Below, piece by piece: positions 10,651-22,629 of a stretch of 47,764 bases of DNA (positions within the stretch are counted from its first letter, which is position 1; each line of letters opens with the position of its first letter). The notes under the pieces were generated by a model. The model searched no databases. It saw only the letters and a list, made by a program, of their open reading frames with translations, and had not been told where the DNA came from. The translations under genes were made by a program, and so were the position numbers. The stretch comes from Ophiobolus disseminans (Eukaryota > Ascomycota > Dothideomycetes > Pleosporales > Phaeosphaeriaceae). The stretch lies in assembly GCA_010093685.1 (NCBI GenBank), contig MU006239.1, forward strand, positions 27,868 to 75,631. The letters run 5' to 3'.

Positions 10651-12086
10651 AAGCGGTGTTTAAGGAATGCGGTGTTCTCTGATAGCGGCTGGGCTTCAAT
10701 GCCCAGGTGATATCTCTTCTCTACTACTTTCTATTTACAGGCATGACATTCGACTCTAAGTCTTTGCCAAATAACATTGTGCACTTTAGGCAGCCATTAA
10801 CACTAGAGTCGTAGAGATAAAAGATGTGATGGCGGTCCAGAGTGCAAGCCAGACCGCAATGAAAGAATCCAAGACAATCTTAATGATCGCAGTCCTGAAA
10901 ACGGGCGAAGTAATTTATACACATAGCGTGATAGCATACAAAATTGCTGGCGTTTGAGCCGTGCGTGGTGTGATTATATGTGCAAGAGCATGAAGATAGC
11001 TCATCAGGATGGCGATTTAATGGTTCAATATATGTTATACTGTACCTCCATGTTTGGATCATGATTAGCATAGCGCTATGGATAACGGACCCGATATCAG
11101 CTCGTCCATTCAGCGATGACGCCCAAGAGCCCAAGTTGAATGCAAATACACGTCGCGTGAAGGGAGGGATGGTTCGGCTTTTGATCACTCTCGCTATCTG
11201 CTGCGCTTGTTGAGATAAGAAACCCAGTCAATTTCTAGGGTGCCTCTGATGGCCATATCAACCACGGAAGGCGGACCGGCTTCGAAGGCGAAGGTGCCTG
11301 CCTAGGTGCTGTCGTGGCGGAACGAACTCTGCTGATGCCGAAGAAGTCCAGCGCTCCGCCAACACGCTGCCGCTCCTTGTATCAGCTACCCACATCCGCA
11401 GGCTATGGGCGATGTCTGCCACTCCTCGTGTCGGCCGCGCGCGACTGTGGACCATGGTGCCGGCGAAACTTCAATCTGATATTGGTGCTGCTAGGCCTGT
11501 GCCTCGAGCAAGTGTTGCTCTACTTAATCCGCCTTTCTGAGCTAAATGCGCCCTTGCCTAGGTGCGCTGCACCGTCCAGCGAGCCGCATCACCGTGTCCC
11601 CAGTCAACCCAGCTAAGCCAGCAAAACAGGCCTTCTAAGCCGAGAGCGTCGAGACGCTACTCCATCTATCGCGCGCTGGCCGTCTGGGAATGTGATGTAA
11701 CCCACATTGAGTATGTGGCTGTCTGGGAGGACGCGCCTGTTCGTTGTTGGTGACGCAAATCGCGACCTCGCAGTGGGGGCGGCGTCGTTAAGGAGCACGG
11801 CGATGCTGTAAGACGAGCTCGTGGAGGGCGGTGTAGGCGACAGGCGGTGCGAAGGCGGCCATTGTCATCGTACAGACGGCCGGCGCCGATTCCGTTGTTT
11901 GCTGTGCGCGTACGTGTGTGCTGAGGCCAGGGGGCGTCGGTCCGTCCGCGATTGGCCAGATCTAGCGCAGAGGCGGGCGGGTGGCTTAGGCGGCTGACCA
12001 GCTGCCGAGGGTAATCGAAGCCTCACTAACCGTCGAACCCCGTTAGCAAGGTCGGCAGGGCTTCGTTAGTCTGCTAACATCATCGC

Positions 12087-12132
<46 letters not shown>

Positions 12133-12307
12133 CAGGAAGGACTCGGCAAATGTTACATCAATCAATGAGTATGCTGATGTTGCTGAGCAGGTTATGGTCA
12201 TGCTATCTGTCGCAACTCTTCTCTTTAGCATTATAAGTGCAATGAAGTATGTAGAGAAGACTAACTTGCCTCAAAGACTTTCTCTGATCATCACAAAATC
12301 CTCTACC
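10651..12307. other. Intergenic, GC-rich in 11.2-12.0 kb, no supported gene
   Basis: Several overlapping ORFs exist in 11258-11798 on both strands, but none has convincing protein character or splice partners. The stretch 11800-12060 is GC-rich with short inverted repeats (for example GTTAG-tctg-CTAAC near 12065). Confidence 0.45.
12087..12132 (+). repeat. (CTA)n microsatellite, about 15 units
   Basis: An uninterrupted run of CTA from 12087 to 12132. Read on the minus strand it gives a false poly-valine ORF. Confidence 0.95.
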
Positions 12308-13111
12308 ATGTCTAACAACCATCAAGAGGCCAATAGGTTGATCTGGGAGAACTTGATCCAGATGGTGCAGACAACCATCCAAAAAGAATTGGACCACATT
12401 ACACCACTACTTACGTAAGTCCCTTTATTGACATGCGTTCAAATCGGCGAGACTCATTAATACACAAGGGACAAAATTGTAGAGCACCTGGAACTGAGTC
12501 AAAAGCTTCTAGAAGAGTTTCCTCTATTAAAGGCAGTAATTATTGCTCTGCATGCGTTGCGTTTGCTAATCTATTTACAGTCTCTCAAGTCTGTAGGTGA
12601 AGAACGCCCCCTCAAGACCGCAGAACGCCCTCTTAAGACTGAAGACTACCTTCTCGCGACTGAACAACGCCTTCTCAATCCTCTTGAGACCGGAGGTTGC
12701 CGTATCAAGACCAAAGATTGCCTACAAGAGCTGGCACCGATTCGAAACTCACGTGTGCCTGAGGAGGTACCTGATCAGTGGACGGAAACGAGTGTGAAGG
12801 TTTACGGTGCAGCAGTCAGTGATGCAAGCATTTCCAATTACCAAGAGATTGGAAGCAGCCCTGAGACAGAAACATATGAGCCACCTGATGAAAAGGAGCA
12901 AGAAGCAGAACTCGATACATTCAACTCGAGACGCCAATCCCGTCTTCGATCTCAGGACGCAGTAAGCCACAGAATGTCGACTTTTTCTTCATATGAGGAG
13001 AAAGGTATGGATGCGCCCCCTGTGCCCGCACGCAAGCGTTGTCTTATTGGGGAGCTGAAACGCAGCGGCGATTATTATCGTCCGTCAGTGCACAAAAAGC
13101 CAAGAACATGA
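12308..13111 (+). CDS. Intact three-exon gene of unknown function (234 aa)
   Basis: Exons 12308-12414, 12469-12535 and 12581-13111 join in frame (705 nt). Both introns have good ends (GTAAGT...AAG; GTAATT...TTTACAG with a GCTAAT branch). The chosen ATG has an ACC before it. The first 58 residues look helical (ENLIQMVQTTIQKELDHI). Residues 65-100 hold short degenerate repeats of an ERPLKT-like unit (EERPLKTAERPLKTED). The C-terminus is polar, with an SRRQSRLRSQD stretch and basic ends (PARKRCL, HKKPRT) that could act as a nuclear signal. I do not recognise a family. The exon joins make a real gene likely. Confidence 0.62.
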
Positions 13112-13832
13112 GAGGTGGATTTGTTATGGTGAATACAAGCATGCAAAGCTAGCCACGCAAAATTGAAATTGGAGCGAGGAAGAAGTGACTAGGTTGACTT
13201 CGGAGTAGTAGATGTACGGGCTCCTCTAGTACTAAAAGTATTCACAATTATTTTTGAAATGCATCTTCACACTGCAAAGTTATCAGAACTCACACTGCGA
13301 AGTAGCATATCTTATTGCAACCGTACGTATCCGCCTTGGGACTAACTTGCCTCAAGATACTTCCTAACCTATACTTACAAGAGTGATTTTTACTTTCGAA
13401 TGGCCATACAATGCTGTTGTCACAGTCATATCGTTGACTTTTGCGAACAGTTCTTTTCTCGTGGGATTCCCGGTAACTTAGTCATCCTTTTTATGTGACC
13501 TTGCAAAATTAATACGAAGTTAAGCATTCATGCATGGTTCTACTGAGCCACATACTTTGCGGAGAGTGTAATCGAGTGAAGCTAAATTTGCTAGGAAAGG
13601 ATATACTGCGGGGCTTTTCTGTTCTCTGCTTTTGCTTGTGATCAATCTAAGATCTTTGTCAATTGGGCTAGAAGTTTTGTTGATGACTCAATTCCTCCAT
13701 CATTCCTTGCATCAAATCGCAGGCTTTAGCGTTCGTTGCTATTGGTATAGTCTTACTTAAAGCATGCTCTTGTCTCAGAAAGAAAGTAAGCATCCAGATA
13801 AAGAGTAATGCTTACGTTTTCTGCTTCGTTAG
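13112..13832. other. Intergenic; holds a 16-bp copy of a sequence found before the previous gene
   Basis: GACTAACTTGCCTCAA occurs at 13340-13355 and also at 12259-12274, about 35 bp before the ATG of the 12308 gene. No other feature is seen in this AT-leaning stretch. Confidence 0.5.
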
Positions 13833-14374
13833 ATCCCGAGTCTATTGCTGCGCTTGTTAAGAACCAATCTGTTTAAAGACCGATCCACTGGCACTGCCTC
13901 CACTTCAGCATCGATCCAGTGATGGAGAATTTACCCCGCAGAAGGGCTCTCGAAACTAATAGTATCGATTATATCGTGAGAGGCTATGGAGGTCAGACTA
14001 TCGCGATAGAAATGGAACCCCGGAATATGAAGAAGTTTAAGCAATCTAAAGACCTCGTTCACTACATCGAAGCCCTCAATCGAAGGAATGGAGAGCTTAG
14101 GCTAAAGCTTACCTTCTATCGGGAATGCTATCGGCACGCTTAGAAGTTTAAAGAGAAAATTTCTGAGACCTCCCAGGCATTACTACACTCGTATATTATC
14201 GGTTTACTGGATGAAATGCGTTTTGAAGAAAATCGAGACCTTTCTAAGGCGCTTGTGGATGCTGTAGACGAATTTCATCTCGAACAAGAAACAGCGTTTA
14301 AGGATTTCATTGAGTCTTATGAACCACCGAAGAGCTCCAAAATTACTACAGCATCAACAGATGGGTTTATTTAA
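13833..14374 (+). pseudogene. Broken gene for a small helical protein of unknown function
   Basis: One frame is open from a possible 3' splice site (TTCGTTAG) at 13832 to a TAA at 14372-14374, except for TAA at 13874-13876 and TAG at 14141-14143. From the ATG at 13922 the protein would be 150 residues: MENLPRRRALETN, then DYIVRGYGGQTIAIE, a helix with HYIEALNRRNGELRLKL, and an acidic helical C-terminus (LVDAVDEFHLEQETAF). Both stops could come from CAA/CAG. I do not know the family. Confidence 0.55.
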
Positions 14375-17300
14375 GATGGGTTAATAGTTGCAATCAGATA
14401 AATAATTAGCGTATTGTTGGGAGGCCTTGTACGATCGTACGGGTGAATAACAACAACGAGGTTCTTCTGGTGACTTGGTATTGGTATTGATCATCTATGA
14501 AAGTGGGTGCTACGAAGGTATATTTGAGCTCGGCCGCAAGTCGGACCAAAGTAGGATCGAGTTAGCTCGTTGAGCAGCTGACGTCTCTACCGATACTCAC
14601 GATCCGACACATATTATAGTTGTTGTTGCAATACCCTATCTATGCCACCCATCATATCCACAGCTATTGCGATCCAGCACATTGCAGGCGATTCCACACG
14701 CTGTGTAGTATCCCCGTTGCTGAGCACTATGCCGTTCAAGTTCGTCCAGCATGTCCCACAAAACCAGTGTCGCACGTACACGAGCAGAAACCACCTCAGC
14801 CATCGTTGCAGCCAAGCAGCATCATCGCAACCGACGGACCACTAAAGGCACCAAGCAAGCCCTTGAGATTGCACCCCTGTCTCTTTAACCCACAAGCCTC
14901 CATACCTCATCGTTATACCACTGCTCTACATCCTTATCCTTCACCTTCGCCACATTCCCAGGCGCATGGCAGGCACAGGTTCCGTAAGCACGTCGAGAGA
15001 GTTGTCGTCCGTGTTGACCGCTAGACTGCTAAACTACCCTATAACTCCAGCACATCTTTCCGGCTCATCCTGTCATCCATCTCAGCGCAAAACTAAACGC
15101 TCCCCTCGCGAGCCGTTGTGTATATTGCCCGCCATGGTTTGATCACCTCAATATATGTTGTCTTCTTAATCTGCCTATGTCGTGCTTCTGCTATCTTTGC
15201 TAGATTTTTCGCGGTTAGCTGCGAAGATGTTAATAAGCAGGGTGTGAATGTTCGCGAAGACGAGGTAGAGGTTATTCGACGCGTACCAAAATGAGATAGC
15301 TAGGTCTGATTAAGACGAAGCGGCTTCGCCTTGGTCAAGTAAAGTTCATGATGTTAGGAAAGAGCGTATTCGAGAGGCTTGCCTCGATGTAAATTGGGTT
15401 GTTGGTAGGATATGCAGTGGGTGTCGTGGCTGGCGTGTAACGGGGTGATGTTTGGTGGTTGGTGGGATAGCGCCTCAACTGCCTACACGCCGTACAGACA
15501 CACCGCGTTGAATATGCCCCACCCTTGAAGGCTTCTACAGCAACAGCAACAGCCATCGCCAGTATGTCAGTCGAGCTACACTCCTAGCCGTTATGATTGC
15601 GTGGAATGCCGCATTCCCGCACACCTGGAAAGCCATTCTCCACAACGGCATCATCCCCGACATCTTCTCCCCCGACATCTCTGTCTTACTCTCCGTCCTC
15701 CCCAACAAGCTTCATACGTCTCGAGGGTGAGTCTATCATTCTAAACGACATGTTCGTCACCTTTTGTATGTAGTTTGCAAGAGACTGCTTGGTGGTGCAT
15801 GTGTATACGACCTTGATCCATTAGTCCTAGGAGAGACACGCGATGATGGATGGCGCACGGCATGGTGCTCGTGAGAGGAAAGTGTTGCAAAGCTGTAGGT
15901 CTGGACGTAGATGGTTAGTACCATGGCTGGACGTGGATTATATTAGTAGCTAGGTATAGTCGTTTCTATCGTGATATTTTCGCGTAGTTGATAGTGATTG
16001 GTGACGTTGGAAAAGCGCACTGGAGGTCCCAAACGGTACTGGTTGCAATGGCAAAGGATACTAGTGGGAATGGCAAGATATCAACCGCTGCACCGCCATC
16101 AGCCATCCGCCAAATTCCCTGGCGATTGTTGCAGAAAGAAGGCAGAGTTGCATTTGTTGAACTCGCGCTATGACGATGGCTATGTCTTCCTCGTGCAGGT
16201 GACACGATGCTGCTTTTGCTCTTCGCCCATCGCCTAGGTGCTACTGTATAGGGTCGACAGTCCAGAGTAGAGAGTGCTTTAAAAGAGTAACGTTAAGCAG
16301 GAACATGTACTGAACATGGCACCAGAGATAAGAGTGAGTCACTTTGATGATCATACCGGTAGCGATGATGCTGATGTCGGTAATCCTAATGCTGGTGTCT
16401 AATGAATCAGCGACCATAGCAATAGGTTCGATTTTGAAGAAACTAGTGCGTGAATCAGGCCTAGAGGCAAAGATGAAGCGCCGCACTGTGTAGGCGCATG
16501 CTCACAGCTTATGTGAAGTCGTTGCATCAAGTGAATGATAAGGACGTCGATGATGCTCGCTTTGTTGCTCAAACTTCAGGTTCAGGCCGGAAGACGTCGA
16601 AGCCGGAGGGCTGGTCGATACGGCCAAGAAAGCGTAGTCGGATGCAATTCGTACATTGACTTGAATAATGTACGAACTGCCCGTCGTTGTCTGGTCGCCT
16701 AGAGTGATCAGTTGATATCGGCTCGGGTCTAGAAGGCGTATCGGCGGTGATTTGAATATCACAGCTACTTGTATATGTCTTTTTTTGCTGGCTGCAAAGA
16801 GGATTCAAATAACCTCAGTGAACCTTACCAGTACCATAGTAATGACACGGTCGCTGGCATTCGCATAGCGCATTAGACGCTACTGGATCTTCTTATTAGT
16901 ATGCAAGGGCGCGAAAACAATCATAAGACCGGCGCCCATAGGTGGGAAAAAGATTGTGGAAAGTGGGTTTGGAGAGGTAATGTAGGGCGTCGGCGCTGTT
17001 GGGTTAAGTTTGGCGCTGACGAGGTATGGCCAATGAGAGCTCGTGGAGGTCCGCCAGCCCCACTCTTCTCCGAGCTCGGCCGGAGAACTGCTCCGACCCG
17101 AGTACGGTAACCGTTTGTCGCTTCCAGCACCAACACCAGCACGGCCTAAAGACACTGTATTCACTCGCCACTATCATGCGAGCTGCATCTGCAACGACCA
17201 AATGCTCAACAATGCATCGCCCGGTACGATCGACCAAACGCATCTACCGTAGCACAGCGAGAACGGACAGTCGAATCTACTAAAGCTCACGAAACAGAGA

Positions 17301-19258
17301 CACAGGCATCGCGTTTTTACTACACCAACACTAGAGATTGCCGATCAAGCATACACGCATGTCCACAGCCAGCCGTCTTTCGACAACTGTTACGGCAATA
17401 ACATTACCCCCGATCCTTCTAACGGGACCAGCCTTAGCGACGTCACAGGCATGCCCGTCACGAACAACATCAGGCGGCGCGAACACACACGAGTAGCACT
17501 TTCACGACTCGCATTTTCTGCTAGAATAATAGCCAGCGGAGTAATAGAGTACACCCATGGATCCGTCCACGCACCGGCAGAGGCATAGGACGTGTTGGTC
17601 GGACAGGCAAAACGTGGGGGAGAATAGAGAGCCAGAGGAAGAGAATGTGAGGACAGGGACGGGTGATATGGATGACGTACGAAGGGAGCAGGTTTAGGCA
17701 GAAGATGTCGAAACGCAGCAAACTGCGCAAGTCGTCGAGGATGCGGTACTGGGTGTCGAAAAGGACGGGCGAAAATGCCCTAAACAGTACCCGCCCTGTT
17801 GTTGCATATCTTCCCTAATTCGATGCTAACGAGTTTGAGGTCGTGAACCTTTCTTCTCCTTGTATGCTCATTCCTTTCTTTTGTACATCCTTCAGATCGA
17901 AACGCCCTCCACCAAAACACCTCGCCCCTTCTGTCGCCGTTGACCGGCCCCGCAAGTCGCTCGCCACTATATCATTAAAGTGGGTAAGCGAGCGGGATTG
18001 GATGTGCGAGCTAGAATGGATCTGTAAAACGAGCTACTAGATGCCCTTCGTTGTGGCGGTTCGAGGCTTGAAGTTTGTCGTGCGGTTTAAAGGATAGTAA
18101 ATTAGCATATGTACAGCAACGTTGAGGCGGGGAGCTGTTGGACATTCCATCCGACCGGGAACTCGCCATCACTCTGAACACAGCCTTGCAGCTTGTTGAG
18201 TATAAGAATAGGCTGACGGGAAAGCTCCGCCAAACAGTTTTCTCGCGCCTAACTAACTACTCCCAATCTGTACAATGGCAGCATCGGCGAGAAGACGTGG
18301 GATCGATCGATTCGCTCAAAAGCTCTACACTGATGTGGCGGCGTTCAACGCCAATAACGCCAATAACGCCAATAACGCTTTCCGGGTATGCCGTGACCAA
18401 CGGGGCGATCAAGGCGGTCGAATAAAACGTCGAGTATTTAAGAGGACAGCCACAGTTCGAAAGAAGCCTGACGAAGAGACACCCTGCGATCGCTTTGGAG
18501 GACTTGGAAGTCTACAACTCCTCAAATCGAAGGTGGGTGAAGGCCAGTAGAAGATAAGAACGCTTGGGATGTTGATTGTGCGTCCAAGGCCAGCGACCAG
18601 TCATCTACCTCCCATCCAGTCGTCTAATCAGCACGTTTACAAGTGTTCGCCGCTTGCATGTAGGCTAAATATGCAGTTAGTGTAACTAGCGTTCCCGGCT
18701 CATTTCAGCGTCGTTGCTGGCTTTAGCCACAGCCACTCACTCAACAGCCTCGAACCGTAGGGGCGGAACGGACCGGCGCTACGACATTAGTCTACTAGCC
18801 CGTCGAAACGGCACTGCAAATTGCGCGTCAGACGCGATCCATATACAGCACCGGGTATCTCGACGATAGCAAGGGAGGTAATGGGATAGAAAAACTATGG
18901 GAGTGGGCGGAGCGTACATTGTGGAGGACGAATTAGCAGAGTAAGTGACAAAGCAAGCACGGTCTTGACGAAAGTGAAGTATACGTGATGGCTAGTGATT
19001 GATGGGATTTGAGATTTGCGGTATGGTAAGGTGCCATTCGAGAGGGCGAAAAACACTGTGTGAAGTGTTTGCAAAGTATGTGACGGACCTACACGAAATG
19101 GGTAGTAAGTGATTAGATAATATACTGATGCGATTCGATTTGATTTGATGGGTGTTTCATGCTATTCCCTGCGTGAGTACAAACTCAAATGCGGGAGTAG
19201 AATATCTGCACTGTGAGCTGTGAGCTGCTGGTAAGCCTAGGCTCGCTTACATAAGTAC
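14375..19258. other. Nearly 5 kb without a supported gene
   Basis: ORFs of 60-134 codons occur on both strands but overlap one another, are rich in Pro, Ser, Arg or His, and lack convincing splice structure. A short plus-strand frame at 15594-15728 (IAWNAAFPHTWKAIL) looks somewhat protein-like and is followed by GTGAG, so it may be a lone relic exon. A plus-strand frame at 18275-18550 contains a 9-bp tandem repeat and is unconvincing. No transposon termini were seen. Confidence 0.45.
18348..18378 (+). repeat. Short tandem repeat, unit AACGCCAAT
   Basis: About three and a half perfect copies of the 9-bp unit, which would code Asn-Ala-Asn in the overlapping small ORF. Confidence 0.85.
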
Positions 19259-19795
19259 TTAGTGCTCAACTTTGACCAATTGCTTAGCTATATTTTGACA
19301 CTCCTCCGCGTTTGAATTCAGACGCTTAGCTTCATTTTGAAGATCTTCACGCTGAGCTTGTAGATCATAGTTGTCCCTAACAAGACGGTTGTAGTCGGCT
19401 TTGTAGCGTAGAGCCTGCTCGTAATTATAAACAAGCTCTGCACCCTCATCGAGTAGGCTATTAAGAGCTGGGACGTTTATAGTAACCTTGTCTGCTGTGA
19501 GAGAATTGCTCTCTACCCGTACATGTAAGCGGAGAAGCTCACCAAGCAATTTCTCGCTCGCTTCATATTGGGACACCTTTGCGCTTATAGTCTTAATGGC
19601 ACTGCCAAATGTCGGGCCCGCAGCTGATTCTAGTCCAAGAACCTTGAATAGCTTAACTTGTGCATCTAGGCTCTTTTGGACATTGTCCTCGAGTTGCCCA
19701 TTAAGTGACTTGAGCTTATCAACTATCTCCGATGCGCGCCGATTGTGGGCCTCAACGTCCCCGGCCGTGATAGGACACATGTCAGCGTTAGACAT
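19259..19795 (-). CDS. Intact coiled-coil protein of unknown function (178 aa)
   Basis: A single exon. The ATG at 19795 (MSNADMCPITAGDVE) is preferred over an in-frame ATG 17 codons upstream because the added residues look like leader sequence. The protein is hydrophilic with long helices of heptad character: EIVDKLKSLNGQLEDNVQKS at residues 24-43 and NYDLQAQREDLQNEAKRLNS near the C-terminus. There is no signal peptide, membrane segment or catalytic motif. It resembles in style, not in sequence, the small coiled-coil gene at 32361-32738. Confidence 0.68.
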   Translation of the reverse strand: MSNADMCPITAGDVEAHNRRASEIVDKLKSLNGQLEDNVQKSLDAQVKLFKVLGLESAAGPTFGSAIKTISAKVSQYEASEKLLGELLRLHVRVESNSLTADKVTINVPALNSLLDEGAELVYNYEQALRYKADYNRLVRDNYDLQAQREDLQNEAKRLNSNAEECQNIAKQLVKVEH

Positions 19796-21336
19796 CGTAT
19801 GATGGTAATCAGCGGAAACGATTTCCGTACATACGGGGTTCAACATCTTCTAGAGGTAGTTGAATGGACTTTCTGAGCCGTTTGTGACGAGATTGCGGTA
19901 AAGCCCGAAAGTCTGCATGTAGTGGACAAGCTTGAGCAAAAACAGTCGAGTGTGAGTGTGATAGGAAGAGTAATAGGACCAAGAGTAACAAACTTGTATA
20001 TGGAAGTAATAGTATACAATGTACCTCAAGTATAGGGTAATTTGGTGAGAGCTGTTGAAGCATAACGTAACCGCAACGGATTGTTATTGACAATGTGTGA
20101 TGTTGTGTATTGTGCCCTAGCTCAAGAGATTACGATTCCATATCTTAGCAATGGTGTTCAAAATAACTCTTCGGACACGCCTAGCTTCGAATTTGTGTAC
20201 TTTACGCTCGCAGATCGTAAGACGGTATGCTTTAACCAGGGTTAACATTCTTGACGAATAGGAAAGAAATCAAATCGTGCTCTATCCGGCTTGCTGATCG
20301 ACTTTGGGTTCGTGCAGGCTCGATGTTTAGTGGTGGAGTCTCGTCCACGAGTCTTCAGATCTGTACTGGTGACTTTGAACACTACCTCTCGAGGCACTCT
20401 CCGCCTTTGATGAGGTCAAGCCGTGGAACTGCTAGTGATATCAATGAGGCGCAATAATAGTGCAACGTTTGAAGTGGAGTGCGTTGTGGAGTAATGTTCA
20501 ATGTGGGAGGCTGAAGCCTCCAAGGCGCTACCGTAGCGAGGCGGCGTGGGAAAATTTGAAGGACACCCCCCAGATGTCCTTCACAATGGGCTCATCGTTT
20601 TCAATACAACTACAACAGTATTATACAATGTCTTCGACGTAGCAAAGGCTCACGGCTATATGCTGTCGAGGCTTGAAAAGATCCAAACGTCATTATGATG
20701 ACGCCCTTTCACAAATCTGGAACTCGATGGAGACGCCACGGCAACCACGTCTGGGAATGCCCTTCCCGAGCGGTGCAGGTAGGTCGCAGGGCGAACAAGT
20801 ATCCAGAAACAACTCCAGACACCCAGGAACTATCGAGGTATAATGTGAGACCCAAAGCTGTCCGTGTGTAAGAGATTCGGGGTTGAGCTTCCGCAATGCC
20901 GGTACATCCTGGCCAGGGTGAAATTGGCTACCCCGCTGCGTCACGAACGCACTTAACCTCTCACTCCTACTAACATCTCAGCACCTGATTGCACAATCAT
21001 AACATCCGTTTCTCCAGCATACGCGCAGCAGACCGCAGCAGAACACCGGTGAATCTTGCAAAGATGTTTAATGCGCCGTTGCTTCTTCACGTTCGGGCAT
21101 CTGTGATACAAACACGACGAAACGGGCAAGTAGGCAGCTATGTGCAGTCGAGGCGACCGCTCTCACCGAAACAGACCGTGCTGTTTTCTTCGCCCCCTTT
21201 CTCCTTATTCCCACATTGTTGATCTTACATTCTCGTAAAACGTCGTTCGATCATCCCTCAACGCCTGCTGCCCGAACCTTTCTATCTCCAGCACTTCTCA
21301 TAAGTCATCGGGTTGGATTTCCATCGTCCCTTCACT
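19796..21336. other. Intergenic, with a cluster of inverted repeats at 20506-20582
   Basis: Small ORFs at 20251, 20460, 20693 and 20989 have no recognisable content. The three adjacent inverted repeats are given as a separate feature. Confidence 0.5.
20506..20582 (+). other. Three consecutive inverted repeats (possible RNA hairpins)
   Basis: GGAGGCT-ga-AGCCTCC (20506-20521), CGCTAC-c-GTAGCG (20526-20538) and GAAGGACA...TGTCCTTC (20558-20582, 9-nt loop) follow each other within 77 bp. The first two have very short loops, so real hairpins would open the inner pairs. No gene sits directly upstream on either strand, so a terminator role is not supported. Confidence 0.5.
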
Positions 21337-22457
21337 ATGCCACCACTGCGAAGATCGAATCGTGCGTCCAACAAGCGCTCGGAAACTGCAACGCAGCAGC
21401 CAGTTGTCAAATCATCTCGCCCAATAAGGGGCGCGAGAATGAGCGCTCCTTTGAGGCCCTATCAACTCGAAGACTCTGATCATCAAGAAAGAACAATCAG
21501 ATACTCCGAAGAAGAAGAAGAAAGCAACGACGAAGGCATCACCGAGGACGTTTACAACAATTGCCGGACGATCGCGTCACAACAGCCCAGCTCTGAGGAC
21601 TACATGGCAACGCGGGTTGTGAGAACGAGCGCTCTCCCGCACGAGAGGTCCCCGACTCCACTGCCGCCCGTACAACCGTCTTTCGTCCACGGCGCAAACT
21701 TCAGGTGCGTACCATTGCTCACTGTATAATCTTCATGAGGATCAACCGCGCAGATAAACCACTGACAACACCTGCAGTATATGGACGGCATCAGACATCC
21801 TACCACAAGGCGAACGTCGCCACTATACGCCACGCGAACAGCTTGCAGATGCAAAGACGACGCGAGGGTAAGATTGCCCGTGTATGGTCTGCAAACAAGA
21901 CATGGACTGACAACGTGCGTAGAACGTCTAGAAGCACCACTAGGCGTACTGCCTACATCGATATCACCGGCGAAAGACCCGTCCAGATGCATGGTCCCGC
22001 CCCGTCATCCTAGTACGGTCGATCGAACGCCCACGATGCTGTGGATCTCACGGACCCGAACCGTGTTATCCCCCGAGCCACACCGACGCATTGTCCTTTG
22101 ACGCTGAAGCCGTTGGTGAAGCCATGGTCCAACCCGAAGTGTTGACATGCATACGAGGTCGAGCCTTTCAAGGAGCATATCCGGCTATACTTCAAAGACC
22201 AAGGGGAAGGCGATCTGTCCTCGCAGGTGCGCTGTGTAGCATCAGGCTGCGACGAGGTAGGGATGCAGAAGTCGACAGATTGGATACCGCTGCTAACCTT
22301 GCCTAGTTCCTGGATCTGCTTCAATTCCGCCGCGTCGAGGGGTCTTGGACACGGGGCCACCAGTCTTACAGCGCCTAATGCTTTTCAAAGCCCCCCAGCC
22401 CGTGAAGGGGATGCCTGGTACTTTCATCCGCGTCTTCGATTGTGGACACGAGTTTAG
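21337..22457 (+). pseudogene. SP-RING (zf-Nse/MIZ-like) protein gene, two in-frame stops
   Basis: Exon 1 starts MPPLRRSNRASNKRS and runs to 21708. The intron to 21778 (GTGCGT...CTGCAG) joins NF to SIWTASDIL; a second intron (GTAAGA...CGTAG, about 21870-21929) is tentative. Then one frame reads RRTAYIDITGERP, a TAG at 22011-22013, DAVDLTDPNRVIPR, HCPLTLKPLVKP, NPKC, a TGA at 22143-22145, HAYEVEPFKEHIRL and RCVASGCDE. The Cys/His pattern (C-P-L-T, C-x-H, C-x4-C) matches SP-RING domains of SUMO ligases such as Nse2/Mms21 and Siz proteins, where it binds the SUMO E2. The IDIT and VDLT motifs resemble SUMO-interacting motifs. The TGA replaces the residue between two zinc ligands. The 3' end is uncertain. 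Confidence 0.62.
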
Positions 22458-22629
22458 GCCAGGTGCATTTGGTGAATATATTGAGAAATGCGTAGTCGAC
22501 AGTTTTACGGATGCAGTCTGTGTGAGCCACAAGCGACAGACACCTTCGCGTCGACAAAGATGATGGGTGGGGATTTGAGCGGGCATTGCATGGATGTCAA
22601 CCTGCACGCGCCTGCTCAACACGGCCTAG

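Noticed and set aside
12043..12231. Minus-strand ORF with a long poly-valine run
   Set aside because: It is only the (CTA)n microsatellite read in reverse.
14620..15024. 134-codon plus-strand ORF
   Set aside because: Rich in His, Pro and Ser, with no motif, no splice partner and overlapping frames.
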